Below are positions 25,500 to 35,898 of a stretch of DNA of 64,000 nucleotides, piece by piece (positions within the stretch are counted from its first letter, which is position 1; each line of letters starts with the position of its first letter). The DNA is from Sulfitobacter aestuariivivens (GTDB taxonomy: Bacteria; Pseudomonadota; Alphaproteobacteria; Rhodobacterales; Rhodobacteraceae). The stretch covers positions 124,001 to 188,000 of the forward strand of contig NZ_JACTAG010000002.1 in the NCBI RefSeq assembly GCF_014763045.1, read 5' to 3'. A program made the translations under genes and the position numbers. The notes beneath the pieces were generated by a model. The model saw only the letters and a program-made list of their open reading frames with translations. It searched no databases and was not told the origin of the DNA.

Positions 25500-26165
25500 T
25501 CAGTGAAAAATGAACTCATCCTCGTCCGAGAACCCGGCCAGTAACATATCCACGTCGCCGGGGTCCATTACGTTCATCAACCGTGGCCTGTCCGGCAGGG
25601 TCTTTAGCAACTGCTGGCGCACCAATGAGACAACATTGCCCTGCACTTCAGCATCGGAAAGGGCCGCAACCAGACCCTCGCGGATGATCTCCCGCTGGTG
25701 CGCGGACTGAAGCTCTTGCATTTGTCGTTGACGGGCCAGCGTCATGGCATTGAGCATCGCCTGATTCAGCGCGGGGGCGTCCATATCTTCTTTTGTCAGA
25801 AAATCGTGGCATCCGCCCCGCATGGCGCGCACAGCGGTGTCTACCGCTGCATCCCCCGTTATCATGATCTTGCCCGCAGACGCGTTTCTGGGGTCGTCCA
25901 GCACATGCTGCAGCGCCTCCATGCCGTCGCCGACCGGCAATCGGTAGTCGATCATGATCAGATCATACTTGTTTTCCTTCACGGCTGAATCGAGTTCAGC
26001 GATGGTACCGACCTCATCAAGGTCGATCGCCATATCCGCCTTCTGGCTTAGTCGTCTGATCCGGGCGCGGTCGAAATTGCTGTCATCCAACAAAAGCGCG
26101 CGCACGGAGGTCGCATGCGGGAAGTCCGTCAACGTGGTATTTTCCAGGGGCACCGATTGAAACAT
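25500..26165 (-). CDS. Response regulator with a non-DNA-binding C-terminal region
   Basis: 221 residues. The receiver domain spans residues 20-145: acidic pair Asp27-Asp28 (LLLDDSN), phosphoacceptor Asp73 (MIDYRLP), Thr in MITGD and Lys in LTKED. The last 75 residues form helices of no family I know, and I see no helix-turn-helix. GAGG lies 7 bases before the ATG. It lies 217 bases downstream of a minus-strand histidine kinase and most likely belongs to the same pathway. Confidence 0.88.
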   Translation of the reverse strand: MFQSVPLENTTLTDFPHATSVRALLLDDSNFDRARIRRLSQKADMAIDLDEVGTIAELDSAVKENKYDLIMIDYRLPVGDGMEALQHVLDDPRNASAGKIMITGDAAVDTAVRAMRGGCHDFLTKEDMDAPALNQAMLNAMTLARQRQMQELQSAHQREIIREGLVAALSDAEVQGNVVSLVRQQLLKTLPDRPRLMNVMDPGDVDMLLAGFSDEDEFIFH

Positions 26166-26382
26166 TCTCACACCTCTTACATTCCTGTCCTCCGAAGATG
26201 ACAAAGAGGCCGTGCCAAAAAGTTAACAGGCGCTGACGAAACACGTGCAATCTGACCCACATTTAAGCCAATTTCACCGACCTTTCAGTTGGCGCACAGC
26301 GGGCATGTGAGGCGCCGATACATGATGACCATTTGAGTTGAAATGTCGACACGACGTTGTCTGGTCTAAAGATTGCCCGGCC

Positions 26383-27144
26383 CTAATATTGACGTGCGGC
26401 GGGCAAGCGTACTTCCACACACGTGCCCTTGCCGTGCGGGGCGGCCAGCAGCCGCGCACTGCCTCCGTAGTGCGTTGCGATCTTGCGCACTGTCGCAAGG
26501 CCCATGCCGCTGCCTTCAACCTCGTCGCGGGGCCGCAGCGTGGTCATCGGCGCAAAGATCCTTTTGTTAAATCTCTCTTCCACCCCCGGTCCGTCATCGC
26601 AAACGCGGATCACGACCTGATCGCCCTTCGCCTGCGCAGACACAGTGATATTGCCTGTGTCTGCGTGATGGTGCTTGATCCCATTGCTGATAAGCGCGCT
26701 CAGCAACGTGGGCAAATCGCGGTTGCCAATCATCACGGTGAGGCCCGCCAGATCATGCCGAACATGAAACCCGGCTGGAATGCGCATCTCTTCCAGCACT
26801 TCTTCTACGGCGGCCCGAAGATCCAGCTCTTGTGTGGCTTGCAAGCGGCCGACGCGGGAAAAGGCAAGCAGGTCCACCAGCATCCGGTCCAGCCGGCCGG
26901 TATGGCGGTTCATCAGTTCAATTGATGTGGCAAGGGTTCCATCAACCTTGATCCCGGCCACCTCCAGATCTTCGGCGATCCATTGCGGCAATTCCAACAG
27001 GGCACGGACGGATGCGCGCACGTCGTGGCTGATCAAATAGATAAAGTCATCAATATCTGATGAAGCCTGTTCGGCGACATTCCCCTCCGCCGGCTCGGGT
27101 TGGGGGGCGGTCGTCTTATCCAAATCGACAGAAGGACGGATCAT
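26383..27144 (-). CDS. Soluble sensor histidine kinase
   Basis: 253 residues with no membrane segment or known input domain. A 30-residue acidic leader precedes the dimerisation helix with the phosphoacceptor His40 (IYLISHDVRASVRAL). The HATPase domain shows N-box (LISNGIKHHH), G1 (CDDGPGVEE) and G2 (EGSGMGLATVRKIATHYGG). The H-box resembles the HWE/phytochrome-like HisKA group. Lacking its own sensor, it probably takes input from another protein. It lies between response regulators on each side. Confidence 0.9.
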   Translation of the reverse strand: MIRPSVDLDKTTAPQPEPAEGNVAEQASSDIDDFIYLISHDVRASVRALLELPQWIAEDLEVAGIKVDGTLATSIELMNRHTGRLDRMLVDLLAFSRVGRLQATQELDLRAAVEEVLEEMRIPAGFHVRHDLAGLTVMIGNRDLPTLLSALISNGIKHHHADTGNITVSAQAKGDQVVIRVCDDGPGVEERFNKRIFAPMTTLRPRDEVEGSGMGLATVRKIATHYGGSARLLAAPHGKGTCVEVRLPAARQY

Positions 27145-27317
27145 GTGGAGCCTCGCGGGGAAAATCCTGCAGACCTTACCGCGCGCACTGTTGCATTTTG
27201 CTTAATGCCCCGCATCCCGTTCTGATGAATGGATTTAAAGCGTTGTTAAGCCGTAAGGGCTAGATCCGTTTCTTGCGTGGCAGCAGGCCTGTCGCCACCT
27301 TTAAAAGGATGTCCATT

Positions 27318-27761
27318 GTGCCGCCACTACCTGGATTCTATAAGATCCTCATCATCGAGGATGATCGCGTCAGCGTCATGGCCCTGCAACGCGCCCTGCG
27401 CAAACTTGCGGTCCGCAACGACGTGCACATCTGCCACGATGGCATCGACGCCCTGTCATATCTGGCAACGGAAAAGGCCAGCGGCGTGCCCCTTTGCCCA
27501 CATCTTGTGATCCTTGATCTCAACATGCCACGCATGGGCGGCCTGGAGTTTCTTGAAGCGATCCGAGACGATCCCCTTTTGGTGGATCTGCGCGTGCTGA
27601 TCTCTTCGGGCGTTGAAATCCCTCAACGCGTGGAACAGGCGAACAGCCCACATGTCACCGGCCATTTGCACAAGGACAGACCATACGAGAGTCTCGAACA
27701 ACACTTTGGCGCGCAGAAAGCCGTCTATCAAGGCTCTCTTCAACCAGAAGAATTGCGCTAA
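27318..27761 (+). CDS. Single-domain response regulator, Rcp1-like
   Basis: 147 residues, a receiver domain only. IEDDRVSVMAL gives the acidic pair, the phosphoacceptor Asp lies in VILDLNMPRMGG (about Asp67), SSG and a C-terminal Lys (HLHKDRP) complete the site. The form resembles Rcp1-type regulators that work with phytochrome-like kinases. AAAAGG directly abuts an ATG at 27309 but is well spaced from the GTG at 27318, which I use. It is divergent from the histidine kinase gene. Confidence 0.86.
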   Translation: MPPLPGFYKILIIEDDRVSVMALQRALRKLAVRNDVHICHDGIDALSYLATEKASGVPLCPHLVILDLNMPRMGGLEFLEAIRDDPLLVDLRVLISSGVEIPQRVEQANSPHVTGHLHKDRPYESLEQHFGAQKAVYQGSLQPEELR

Positions 27762-27783
27762 ACGCCCCCTGACCGGCACAGAA

Positions 27784-27815
27784 AAGGGCGCGCCGCAATC
27801 GGCGCGCCCTTCGAA
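27784..27815 (-). terminator. Strong terminator between groEL and the response regulator
   Basis: A perfect 12-bp stem (AAGGGCGCGCCG / CGGCGCGCCCTT) with a 4-base loop lies between convergent genes. On the minus strand it is followed by TTC, making it the groESL terminator; it can also stop the plus-strand response-regulator transcript. Confidence 0.88.
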
Positions 27816-27847
27816 ACTTTCAAGCTGATGTGCAGGGTTACCCCTGA

Positions 27848-29494
<1,647 letters not shown>

Positions 29495-29537
29495 TTAACT
29501 TCTCCATTAGATTGGAATTTCTTGAGACTTCATGGTC

Positions 29538-29573
29538 GGGGCAGAAACCCCGTAGGCCGGGCTTCAGCCCGGC
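29538..29573 (-). promoter_or_regulatory. Hairpins between groES and groEL
   Basis: Two small stems lie in the 86-base spacer: GGGG-6-CCCC at 29538-29551 and GCCGGGC-TTCA-GCCCGGC at 29556-29573. In Agrobacterium the groESL message is cut between the two genes; a hairpin here could mark a similar processing or attenuation site. No T-run follows, so a terminator is unlikely. Confidence 0.45.
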
Positions 29574-29580
29574 TTGCCTG

Positions 29581-29868
29581 TCAGGACAGGATCCCCATGA
29601 TGTCGCTTTCTTTCATCATCAGCATCTCGGTGCCATCAACGGTCACCTCTGTGCCCGACCACTTGCCGAACAGGATGCGATCACCCGCCTTGACAGACGG
29701 TGCAATCAGCTCGCCGCTGTCCTTGCGTGCGCCGTCGCCAACGGCAACAACTTCACCCTCAGAGGGCTTTTCCTTGGCGGTATCGGGGATGATCAACCCG
29801 CCCGCAGTTTTCTCTTCGCTTTCGGTGCGCTTTACCAGCACGCGGTCATGAAGCGGTTTCAATGCCAT
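29581..29868 (-). CDS. groES: Co-chaperonin GroES
   Basis: 95 residues. [13 protein letters not shown] at the start, the mobile loop [18 protein letters not shown] and the C-terminal [12 protein letters not shown] are the conserved GroES blocks. The heptamer caps GroEL. First gene of the groESL operon, 68 bases downstream of CIRCE. Confidence 0.98.
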   Translation of the reverse strand: MALKPLHDRVLVKRTESEEKTAGGLIIPDTAKEKPSEGEVVAVGDGARKDSGELIAPSVKAGDRILFGKWSGTEVTVDGTEMLMMKESDIMGILS

Positions 29869-29935
29869 CTTTGCAGCTCCTTAAAGGCTCAAAGTTTCTT
29901 CTCCCGGACTTCCCCTCCGTTCGAGAGGTAAGCCA

Positions 29936-29962
29936 TTAGCACTCAACTTGACTGAGTGCTAA
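29936..29962 (-). promoter_or_regulatory. CIRCE operator (HrcA-binding site) of groESL
   Basis: TTAGCACTC - 9 bases - GAGTGCTAA, a perfect match to the CIRCE consensus. HrcA represses groESL through this site in many bacteria including alphaproteobacteria. It overlaps the expected transcription start of the promoter at 29970-29998. Confidence 0.97.
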
Positions 29963-29969
29963 CGGCGCA

Positions 29970-29998
29970 TAGCTAAGCGCGACGTGACAGGCTGTCAA
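29970..29998 (-). promoter_or_regulatory. Sigma70-type promoter of groESL
   Basis: On the minus strand TTGACA (29998-29993), a 17-base spacer and TAGCTA (29975-29970). Transcription would begin about 7 bases on, within CIRCE, the standard arrangement for HrcA repression. Confidence 0.75.
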
Positions 29999-30103
29999 CA
30001 CGATGATGGCAAAAAATTGAGGGTATTCAGGGTCCGCACCCGCTTTGCTTGCGCGCGGCACTGGACTACTGTCGCGAGGTACCGGTTCGGGGAAAGGGAC
30101 GCA

Positions 30104-31084
30104 ATGCGAATTCTGGCGATGCTCATGATGATGCTGGTTCCGCTTCAGCTCTGGGCTGCCTGCGGCGGCGTTGATCTACGCCCCGAGCTTTCGGATGCAC
30201 AACGCGCGGAAATTGCCGCCCGGCTCGACGGCGTACCTTTCACCCAAGGCAACCACTGGACCGCCACAAAAGGCACCCGCACGATCCACATCATCGGCAC
30301 GATGCACGTCGACGATGACCGCATGCCGCAGGTCGCCGGCAGGCTGGCGGCAGTCATCCGACGCGCGGACACCCTGCTGGTCGAAGCAAACAGCGCAGAT
30401 CAAAAGGCGCTGGAGCGCGAAATGGCCACCAACCCGGATCTTGCCTTTCTGACAGGAAAAACCCTGATCGACCTGATGCCCGCCGAAGACTGGAACGCCC
30501 TTGCCGCTGCCGCAAAGGCACGCGGCATACCCCCGTTCATGGCGGCAAAGTTTCAGCCCTGGTATCTGTCGCTGCTGCTGTCGGTGTCGCCCTGCGCCCT
30601 AAAAGAGATGCAAAAAGGCGGCGAAGGCCTGGACAAAAGGTTGATGAAAATCGCGGAAGATGCGGGCGTGCCGACACTTTCGCTGGAACCTTTCACAACC
30701 GTTTTCAATCTCTTTGCCCGCGACCCGCTGGAAGAACAGATCGCGCTCCTCACACTCGGCGTGCTGCCAGACAGGGTTTCAGAGAACGCAACAGCTACGC
30801 TGAAGGCGCAATACTTCGAGGAAGAGCATATGGCATCGATGGAAGTATCAAGAGTGGCGACGCGCCCGATGGTCGATCTGCCGCCCGCAGAGTTCGACGC
30901 CCTGTTTGATGACTTCATGGATCTGCTCGTGCGCCAGCGAAACGAAAACTGGATCACACCGATTGAGGCCGCTGAGGGCGACGTGATCGTGGTTGCGGCA
31001 GGCGCGCTCCATCTGGGCGGAACCCATGGGGTGCTGAATTTGCTGTTCCAGCGTGGGTACACCTTGTCGCGACAACCCTTTTAG
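30104..31084 (+). CDS. TraB/GumN family protein, secreted
   Basis: 326 residues with a signal peptide (MRILAMLMMMLVPLQLWAAC; cleavage likely near Ala18-Ala19). IHIIGTMHVDDDRM and VAAGALHLGGTHGVLNLL are the paired GxxH motifs of the TraB/GumN (Tiki-like) family, proposed metalloproteases. Function in bacteria unknown. GGGA precedes the ATG at 30104, and the frame upstream lacks family similarity. Confidence 0.87.
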   Translation: MRILAMLMMMLVPLQLWAACGGVDLRPELSDAQRAEIAARLDGVPFTQGNHWTATKGTRTIHIIGTMHVDDDRMPQVAGRLAAVIRRADTLLVEANSADQKALEREMATNPDLAFLTGKTLIDLMPAEDWNALAAAAKARGIPPFMAAKFQPWYLSLLLSVSPCALKEMQKGGEGLDKRLMKIAEDAGVPTLSLEPFTTVFNLFARDPLEEQIALLTLGVLPDRVSENATATLKAQYFEEEHMASMEVSRVATRPMVDLPPAEFDALFDDFMDLLVRQRNENWITPIEAAEGDVIVVAAGALHLGGTHGVLNLLFQRGYTLSRQPF

Positions 31085-31086
31085 GT

Positions 31087-31770
31087 TCAGGGCGCGCCCA
31101 GCACCCTGCCGCTGACACTAACGGCCTCTGCCCCCGCAGGCGTTAGACCATAGACACCCTTCTCGACCTTCTCGAACCAGCCATAGTGGTTGTCCCGCAT
31201 CACCCGCGTGGCCGTCGCCACGCCGGTCTCACGCGCGACATCTGCTCCCTTGCTCGCGCCGATCTCAAATAGGTAGGCCGCCAGCTTCAGCGCATCCTGC
31301 CGGTATGCCGTGATCAACCCTGCCCGCGTCTGCCCCCCGTCGTTGGGGTCACCTTGTCGCCGCGCGAATTCGCGCAACAGCTGTTTTGTCCTCTTGAGTG
31401 ACTTGCGCGGCGCATATGGCCCCGGATCGCAAAGCACCTCGACCAGACCATCCGACAGTCGCACAGTGATCACTCCCAAGCCCAGCCGCCGCGCCAGCGC
31501 CGTGTTTTCTTTCAACGTCTTGGCAAACCGCTTACCGGGCTGTCGCGCCACTGCCATATAGACATCGTCACTTACCCTGAGCCGCGCTATACACTGATGA
31601 AACAGCGCCAGCGAAAACCCCAGCTTCAGCTCCACCACCAGCGGTGGCTCAGCCCCGCGCAGCGCCACGACGTCCGCTGCCCCCACTTCGGATTTCACGA
31701 CATAGCCCTGATCCTCGAGAAAGGATTTGATCGGCGGATAAAGATCTGTTTCACGGGGCTTGGCGGTCAT
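31087..31770 (-). CDS. DUF2161 domain-containing protein (PDDEXK-like)
   Basis: 227 residues. The N-terminal half (ETDLYPPIKSFLEDQGYVVK, GAADVVAL and VVELKLGFSLALFHQ) shows the D-...-E-x-K arrangement of a restriction-endonuclease fold. The C-terminal half looks like a winged-helix domain (ETGVATATRVMRDNHYGWFE). Databases label the family a phosphodiesterase, but no activity is known to me. I begin at ATG 31770; upstream in-frame starts lack similarity. It converges on the GumN gene. Confidence 0.8.
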   Translation of the reverse strand: MTAKPRETDLYPPIKSFLEDQGYVVKSEVGAADVVALRGAEPPLVVELKLGFSLALFHQCIARLRVSDDVYMAVARQPGKRFAKTLKENTALARRLGLGVITVRLSDGLVEVLCDPGPYAPRKSLKRTKQLLREFARRQGDPNDGGQTRAGLITAYRQDALKLAAYLFEIGASKGADVARETGVATATRVMRDNHYGWFEKVEKGVYGLTPAGAEAVSVSGRVLGAP

Positions 31771-31897
31771 GCACGCAGACTGCCCCATTTGCACAGGCCC
31801 TCCAAGCAAGAGTTGCAGGCGCACCCGACCCTTTACAGAGGCCGGCAAAGCGCGAGAAATAACTGACCCCCAGCCCGGTTTGCGTTAGAACCATCTC

Positions 31898-32254
31898 ATG
31901 ATGACCCGCGAAGACCTGTGCGCCTTTTGCGCCGCCCTGCCCCAGACAACTCATGTGGTCCAGTGGGGCAATGCGGATGTCTACAAGGTCGGCGGCAAGG
32001 TGTTTGCAATTGTCGGCATGGCCGATACGGGCGCAACCGTGACCTTCAAGGCCTCTGATCTGGCCTTCGAGGTGCTGTCAGACGCACCCGGCCTGCGCCC
32101 CGCGCCCTACATGGCCTCGCGCGGGCTGAAATGGATCCAGCACTATGCCCCACCGGGCCTGCCAGACGGCAGTCTGCAGGATCACATCAAGGCGTCCTAC
32201 GATATGATCGTCGCCAAGCTTACGGCAAACAAACGCGCGGAACTCGGGCTTTGA
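31898..32254 (+). CDS. MmcQ/YjbR family protein
   Basis: 118 residues with the YjbR fold: TREDLCAFCAALPQTTHVVQ at the start, VYKVGGKVFAIVG in the middle and GLKWIQHYAPPGL (the typical W-I-hydrophobic block) near the end. The family has a double-wing fold and is described as DNA-binding-like, with unknown role. Two consecutive ATG codons open the gene. It precedes ppaC by 87 bases. Confidence 0.88.
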   Translation: MMTREDLCAFCAALPQTTHVVQWGNADVYKVGGKVFAIVGMADTGATVTFKASDLAFEVLSDAPGLRPAPYMASRGLKWIQHYAPPGLPDGSLQDHIKASYDMIVAKLTANKRAELGL

Positions 32255-32341
32255 CAGCCAAGCAAAGGCCGGGTGGTGACAAGCCTCACACCCCCGCCTA
32301 TAAGGCCCGCAAATCACGCACCCCGAGGCAAGGAAGCTCTC

Positions 32342-33262
32342 ATGACCACGCTCGTATTCGGCCATAAATCCCCCGACACCGACAGCACCGGCAGCCCGAT
32401 CATCTGGGCCTGGTATCTCAATCAGATCAAGGGCGTGGCGGCCAAGCCAATACTACTGGGCGACCCGAACACCGAAGCGCATTTTATGCTCGAGCACTGG
32501 AATATCGAAAAGCCCGAGATCCTGACCGACCTGGCCCCGGACACGCCTGTTGTGATCGTTGACACAAACAACCCCGCAGAGTTGCCCGACAACATCAACG
32601 ACGCCGACATCCAGGGCATTATCGACCATCACCGCCTTGTTGCCGGTCTCGAAACCCGCGCCCCGATCGAAATCAATATCCAGCCTTTGGCATGTACCGC
32701 AACGATCATGTACAAGATGATCGGCTCAGACTGGTCTCAGGCGCCGCTCACCGTCAAAGGGGCCGCGCTCAGCTGCATCCTGTCAGACACGCTGGAATTC
32801 CGCAGCCCCACAACCACGCAGGAAGACAAGGCGATTGCCCATGCCATCGCAGAGGAACTGGGCGTCGACATCGCCTCATACGCCGCTGACATGTTCGCGG
32901 CAAAATCCGACGTCTCTGCCTTTTCCGAGGCGGAGCTGCTGCGCATGGACAGCAAGGAATTTGACCTTGATGGCACTGGCCTGCGTGTCTCCGTTCTGGA
33001 AACCACATCGCCTGCCTCTCTGCTTGACCGCAAGGATGCCCTGATGGCAGCCATGCCCGGCGTGGCAGAAGAAGACGGGGCCGCACAGGTATTGCTTTTC
33101 ATCGTCGATATCCTGAATGAACAAGCCACACTGATGGTGCCCAACGACATGGTCAAACACATCGCCGAGCAAAGCTTTGGCGCGACCGTTCAGGGCGACA
33201 CCGTGGTGCTGCCCGGCATCGTCAGCCGCAAAAAGCAGATCATCCCCAGCCTTAAGATGTAG
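32342..33262 (+). CDS. ppaC: Manganese-dependent inorganic pyrophosphatase (family II)
   Basis: 306 residues. This DHH-superfamily enzyme hydrolyses pyrophosphate to phosphate. The metal motifs are clear: FGHKSPDTDST at the start, VDTNNPAE, and GIIDHHRL (DHH). The C-terminal DHHA2 domain ends with SRKKQIIP, the substrate-binding loop. AAGGA lies 8 bases before the ATG at 32342. Confidence 0.95.
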   Translation: MTTLVFGHKSPDTDSTGSPIIWAWYLNQIKGVAAKPILLGDPNTEAHFMLEHWNIEKPEILTDLAPDTPVVIVDTNNPAELPDNINDADIQGIIDHHRLVAGLETRAPIEINIQPLACTATIMYKMIGSDWSQAPLTVKGAALSCILSDTLEFRSPTTTQEDKAIAHAIAEELGVDIASYAADMFAAKSDVSAFSEAELLRMDSKEFDLDGTGLRVSVLETTSPASLLDRKDALMAAMPGVAEEDGAAQVLLFIVDILNEQATLMVPNDMVKHIAEQSFGATVQGDTVVLPGIVSRKKQIIPSLKM

Positions 33263-33336
33263 GCACGCCCGCCAGCTGCTTGCCAAGCCACCACATTTGC
33301 ATAGGCTCCTTTCCATAACCGGAGAGGAGCCTTTTG

Positions 33337-34191
33337 ATGCCCACGGTGCTTTACGAACGCGATGGCCGCATCGCCCGCATCACCCTCAACAGACCTGAGG
33401 TGATGAACGCCATTGACGACGACATGCCGCGCGACCTCGCGGATGCGGTGGCCCGTGCGGACGCGGATCCGCAGGTCCATGTGATGATCCTGTCAGGTGC
33501 CGGCAAGGCCTTCTGCGCAGGGTACGATCTGGCGCATTATGCGGCAGACCCCGATAACAAAATAACGCAGGACATGCCCTGGGATCCGATGCAGGACTAC
33601 CAGTTCATGTGGGCCAACACGCAGGCTTTCATGTCGCTCTTTCGCGCGATGAAACCGGTGATCTGCAAAATCCATGGATTTGCCGTAGCAGGCGGCTCGG
33701 ATATCGCATTGTGCTGCGATCTGGTGGTGATGGCTGATGACGCACAAATTGGGTACATGCCGGCGCGCGTCTGGGGATGCCCGACCACCGCCATGTGGGT
33801 TTACCGCCTGGGACCGGAGAAAGCCAAACGCATGATGTTTACCGGCGACAGAATCACCGGCGTCGAGGCCGCCGAGATGGGGCTGGTGCTGAAATCGGTC
33901 CCCGCCGACAAACTGGGCGCAGAGGTCGAGGCACTGGCAACCCGCATGGCCTCCGTCCCAATCAACCAACTTGCCATGCACAAAATGGTCATCAACCAGA
34001 CGATGGAGGCCACTTTGACCCAGACCCAACGCCTGGCAACAGTCTTTGACGGCATCACGCGGCACTCACCGGAAGGGCTGAACTTCAAGGCGCGGTCCGA
34101 AAGCGTTGGCTGGAAACAGGCCGTCGAAGAGCGCGATCAGGGCACGTTCGACTGGACCCGCAACCGTCAGATTCCCGGCAACAGCGAATGA
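33337..34191 (+). CDS. Crotonase-fold (enoyl-CoA hydratase/isomerase) family protein with altered active site
   Basis: 284 residues. The crotonase fold is clear: ARITLNRPEVMNAI, the oxyanion loop SGAGKAFCAGYDL and GFAVAGGSDIALCCD. However, the first catalytic Glu of hydratases is Asp (GGSDIA) and the second, normally in a PEI-type motif, is replaced (GYMPARVWG). So it is probably not a standard hydratase; hydrolase or isomerase activity is possible. GAGGAG lies 7 bases before the ATG. Confidence 0.85.
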   Translation: MPTVLYERDGRIARITLNRPEVMNAIDDDMPRDLADAVARADADPQVHVMILSGAGKAFCAGYDLAHYAADPDNKITQDMPWDPMQDYQFMWANTQAFMSLFRAMKPVICKIHGFAVAGGSDIALCCDLVVMADDAQIGYMPARVWGCPTTAMWVYRLGPEKAKRMMFTGDRITGVEAAEMGLVLKSVPADKLGAEVEALATRMASVPINQLAMHKMVINQTMEATLTQTQRLATVFDGITRHSPEGLNFKARSESVGWKQAVEERDQGTFDWTRNRQIPGNSE

Positions 34192-34238
34192 TCCGGCGCG
34201 CACCATCCCGGCCGACAGGCCCAGCCGCCGACGCGGCA

Positions 34239-34299
34239 ATGAGTTTATTGGAAAGATGAAACAGACCCGACCTTCATCTTTCCGATTAAACTCAAATCC
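34239..34299. repeat. Intergenic inverted repeat, copy B (two arms)
   Basis: Left arm 34239-34260 begins ATGAGTTTATTGGAAAGATG; right arm 34273-34299 reads TTCATCTTTCCGATTAAACT then CAAATCC. The arms are near-complementary across a 12-base loop, so the RNA could form a hairpin of about 20 pairs. The left arm is identical over 22 bases to copy C at 35831; the right arm resembles copy A. No T-run follows. Confidence 0.7.
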
Positions 34300-34402
34300 C
34301 GACGCAAGCCGCACAGGATAAGCCCACGGGTGGTGTGCACAGACCGGTTTCATCCCACTTTGAAATCCCGTAAGCGGAACGCGAACCCAAAGGACGCGGC
34401 CC

Positions 34403-35275
34403 ATGACCCAGATCATTGAACACCTTTCCGAGATTTCCGACCGTTATGATGCGCTCTTCGTGGACCTCTGGGGCTGCGTGCATAACGGTGTCAAAGCCTT
34501 CCCCGATGCGGTCGCTGCCCTGCGCGCCTACCGCAAGCGTGGTGGCAAGGTCGTGCTGGTCACCAACGCACCGCGCCCCCGCAAAGGGGTGATGCAGCAA
34601 CTGGCACATTTTGAAGTGCCTGACGATTGCTATGACACCATCGCCACATCGGGCGATTCCGCCCGCTCGGCCATGTTTCAGGGCGCTGTCGGCCAAAAGG
34701 TCTGGTTCATCGGCCAGCCACACGACATGCCCTTTTTCGAACCGCTCAGCCTATTGGACAATCCCATAGAGATCACCCGCGTTCCGTTGGATCAGGCACA
34801 GGGCATTGTCTGTACCGGCCCCGAAGACCCCCATGCCGATCCCGAAGCCATGCGGCCCCATTTCGCTGTCGCACGCGACCGCGGGATGAAGCTCTTGTGC
34901 GCCAACCCCGACATCGTCGTGGACCGGGGCGAACAGCGCGAATGGTGCGCGGGTGCCCTGGCAAAGCTGTATTCTGAGATGGGGGGCGAGAGCCTCTATT
35001 TCGGCAAACCCCATCCGCCGATCTACGATCTGGCGCGGCGCAGACTGTCCGCCCTTGGAGCCGACATTCCTGACGGGCGCATATTGGCCATCGGGGACGG
35101 CGTGCTTACAGACATCGCCGGAGCGATGGGCGAGGACATTGATTCTCTGTTCATCACCGGTGGGTTGGCAGCCGCTGAGACCAAAACCAGCAATCAGCCC
35201 GACCCGGATGCGCTAACCGCTTACTTGCAAAGAGAAATGTCTGCGCCGACCTTTTCAATCGGATTTTTGCGCTAG
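34403..35275 (+). CDS. HAD-superfamily hydrolase, TIGR01459 type
   Basis: 290 residues, class IIA HAD fold. RYDALFVDLWGCVHNG carries the DxDxx-like nucleophile region (D-L-W), VLVTNAPRPR is motif II, GKPHPPIYDLA holds the Lys, and ILAIGDGVLTDIAGA is motif III/IV. Relatives include 4-nitrophenylphosphatase-like enzymes and sugar phosphatases; substrate unknown. AAAGGA lies before the ATG. Confidence 0.88.
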   Translation: MTQIIEHLSEISDRYDALFVDLWGCVHNGVKAFPDAVAALRAYRKRGGKVVLVTNAPRPRKGVMQQLAHFEVPDDCYDTIATSGDSARSAMFQGAVGQKVWFIGQPHDMPFFEPLSLLDNPIEITRVPLDQAQGIVCTGPEDPHADPEAMRPHFAVARDRGMKLLCANPDIVVDRGEQREWCAGALAKLYSEMGGESLYFGKPHPPIYDLARRRLSALGADIPDGRILAIGDGVLTDIAGAMGEDIDSLFITGGLAAAETKTSNQPDPDALTAYLQREMSAPTFSIGFLR

Positions 35276-35364
35276 CCATTTTCCTCTTGATTTTCTGCAT
35301 CTGCAAAGTAATAAAGTTGCCAATCAGATCGACTGGTTGGCATATTATTACTTGAAGGTGGCTC

Positions 35365-35808
35365 ATGTTGGACAATCTCCCGCGCGGCACAATCGTTATC
35401 GAAGACATCGAGATCGGGATGTTCCGCTATATCCGCAAGCAGGTGACGGACGAAGATATCGAGATGTTCGCGACCATCTCCACCGACCGCAACCCGGTGC
35501 ACCTCGACGACGATTATGCTCAGGACACGATCTTTCAGGGCCGCATCGCCCACGGGATGCTGACGGCGGGTCTGATCTCTGCCGTGATCGGGGAACAGCT
35601 GCCCGGCCACGGCACCGTCTATCTGGGCCAGTCGCTCAAGTTTCTCGCGCCTGTGCGCCCCGGCGACGTGGTCTATGCCGAGGTCAAGGTGACCGATATC
35701 GATCCGGCCCGTCGTATCGTGCGGATGGATTGCCACTGCTCGGTCGAGGGCAAGAAGGTGTTGGTAGGCGAAGCTACGGTGCTGGCCCCATCGCGCAAAT
35801 TCGACTGA
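35365..35808 (+). CDS. MaoC-family (R)-specific enoyl-CoA hydratase-like protein
   Basis: 147 residues, single hot-dog domain. The catalytic pair Asp41 and His46 lies in DRNPVHLDDDYA, followed by FQGRIAHGMLTAG. The family hydrates trans-2-enoyl-CoA to (R)-3-hydroxyacyl-CoA, as PhaJ does in polyhydroxyalkanoate supply. No pha gene is adjacent. GAAGG precedes the ATG. Confidence 0.88.
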   Translation: MLDNLPRGTIVIEDIEIGMFRYIRKQVTDEDIEMFATISTDRNPVHLDDDYAQDTIFQGRIAHGMLTAGLISAVIGEQLPGHGTVYLGQSLKFLAPVRPGDVVYAEVKVTDIDPARRIVRMDCHCSVEGKKVLVGEATVLAPSRKFD

Positions 35809-35830
35809 GAACGCCCGCAGCCCATCGCAG

Positions 35831-35852
35831 ATGAGTTTATTGGAAAGATGAA
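35831..35852. repeat. Intergenic repeat, copy C
   Basis: Begins ATGAGTTTATTGGAAAGATG and is identical over 22 bases to the left arm of copy B at 34239. It sits between the maoC-like stop and ribF. Unlike copy B it has no complementary partner nearby. Confidence 0.7.
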
Positions 35853-35898
35853 GCAGGGGCGGCTTGCCTCTGTTCCGTGCCACGGCTAGGCAAGGCCC

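Noticed and set aside
25331..25519. 62-codon frame between the response regulator and DMT exporter
   Set aside because: It overlaps the ends of both genes and lacks a ribosome-binding site; the second half is the exporter in another frame.
34239..35852. CRISPR array
   Set aside because: The 22-bp copies are more than 1.5 kb apart with coding genes between, not regularly spaced.
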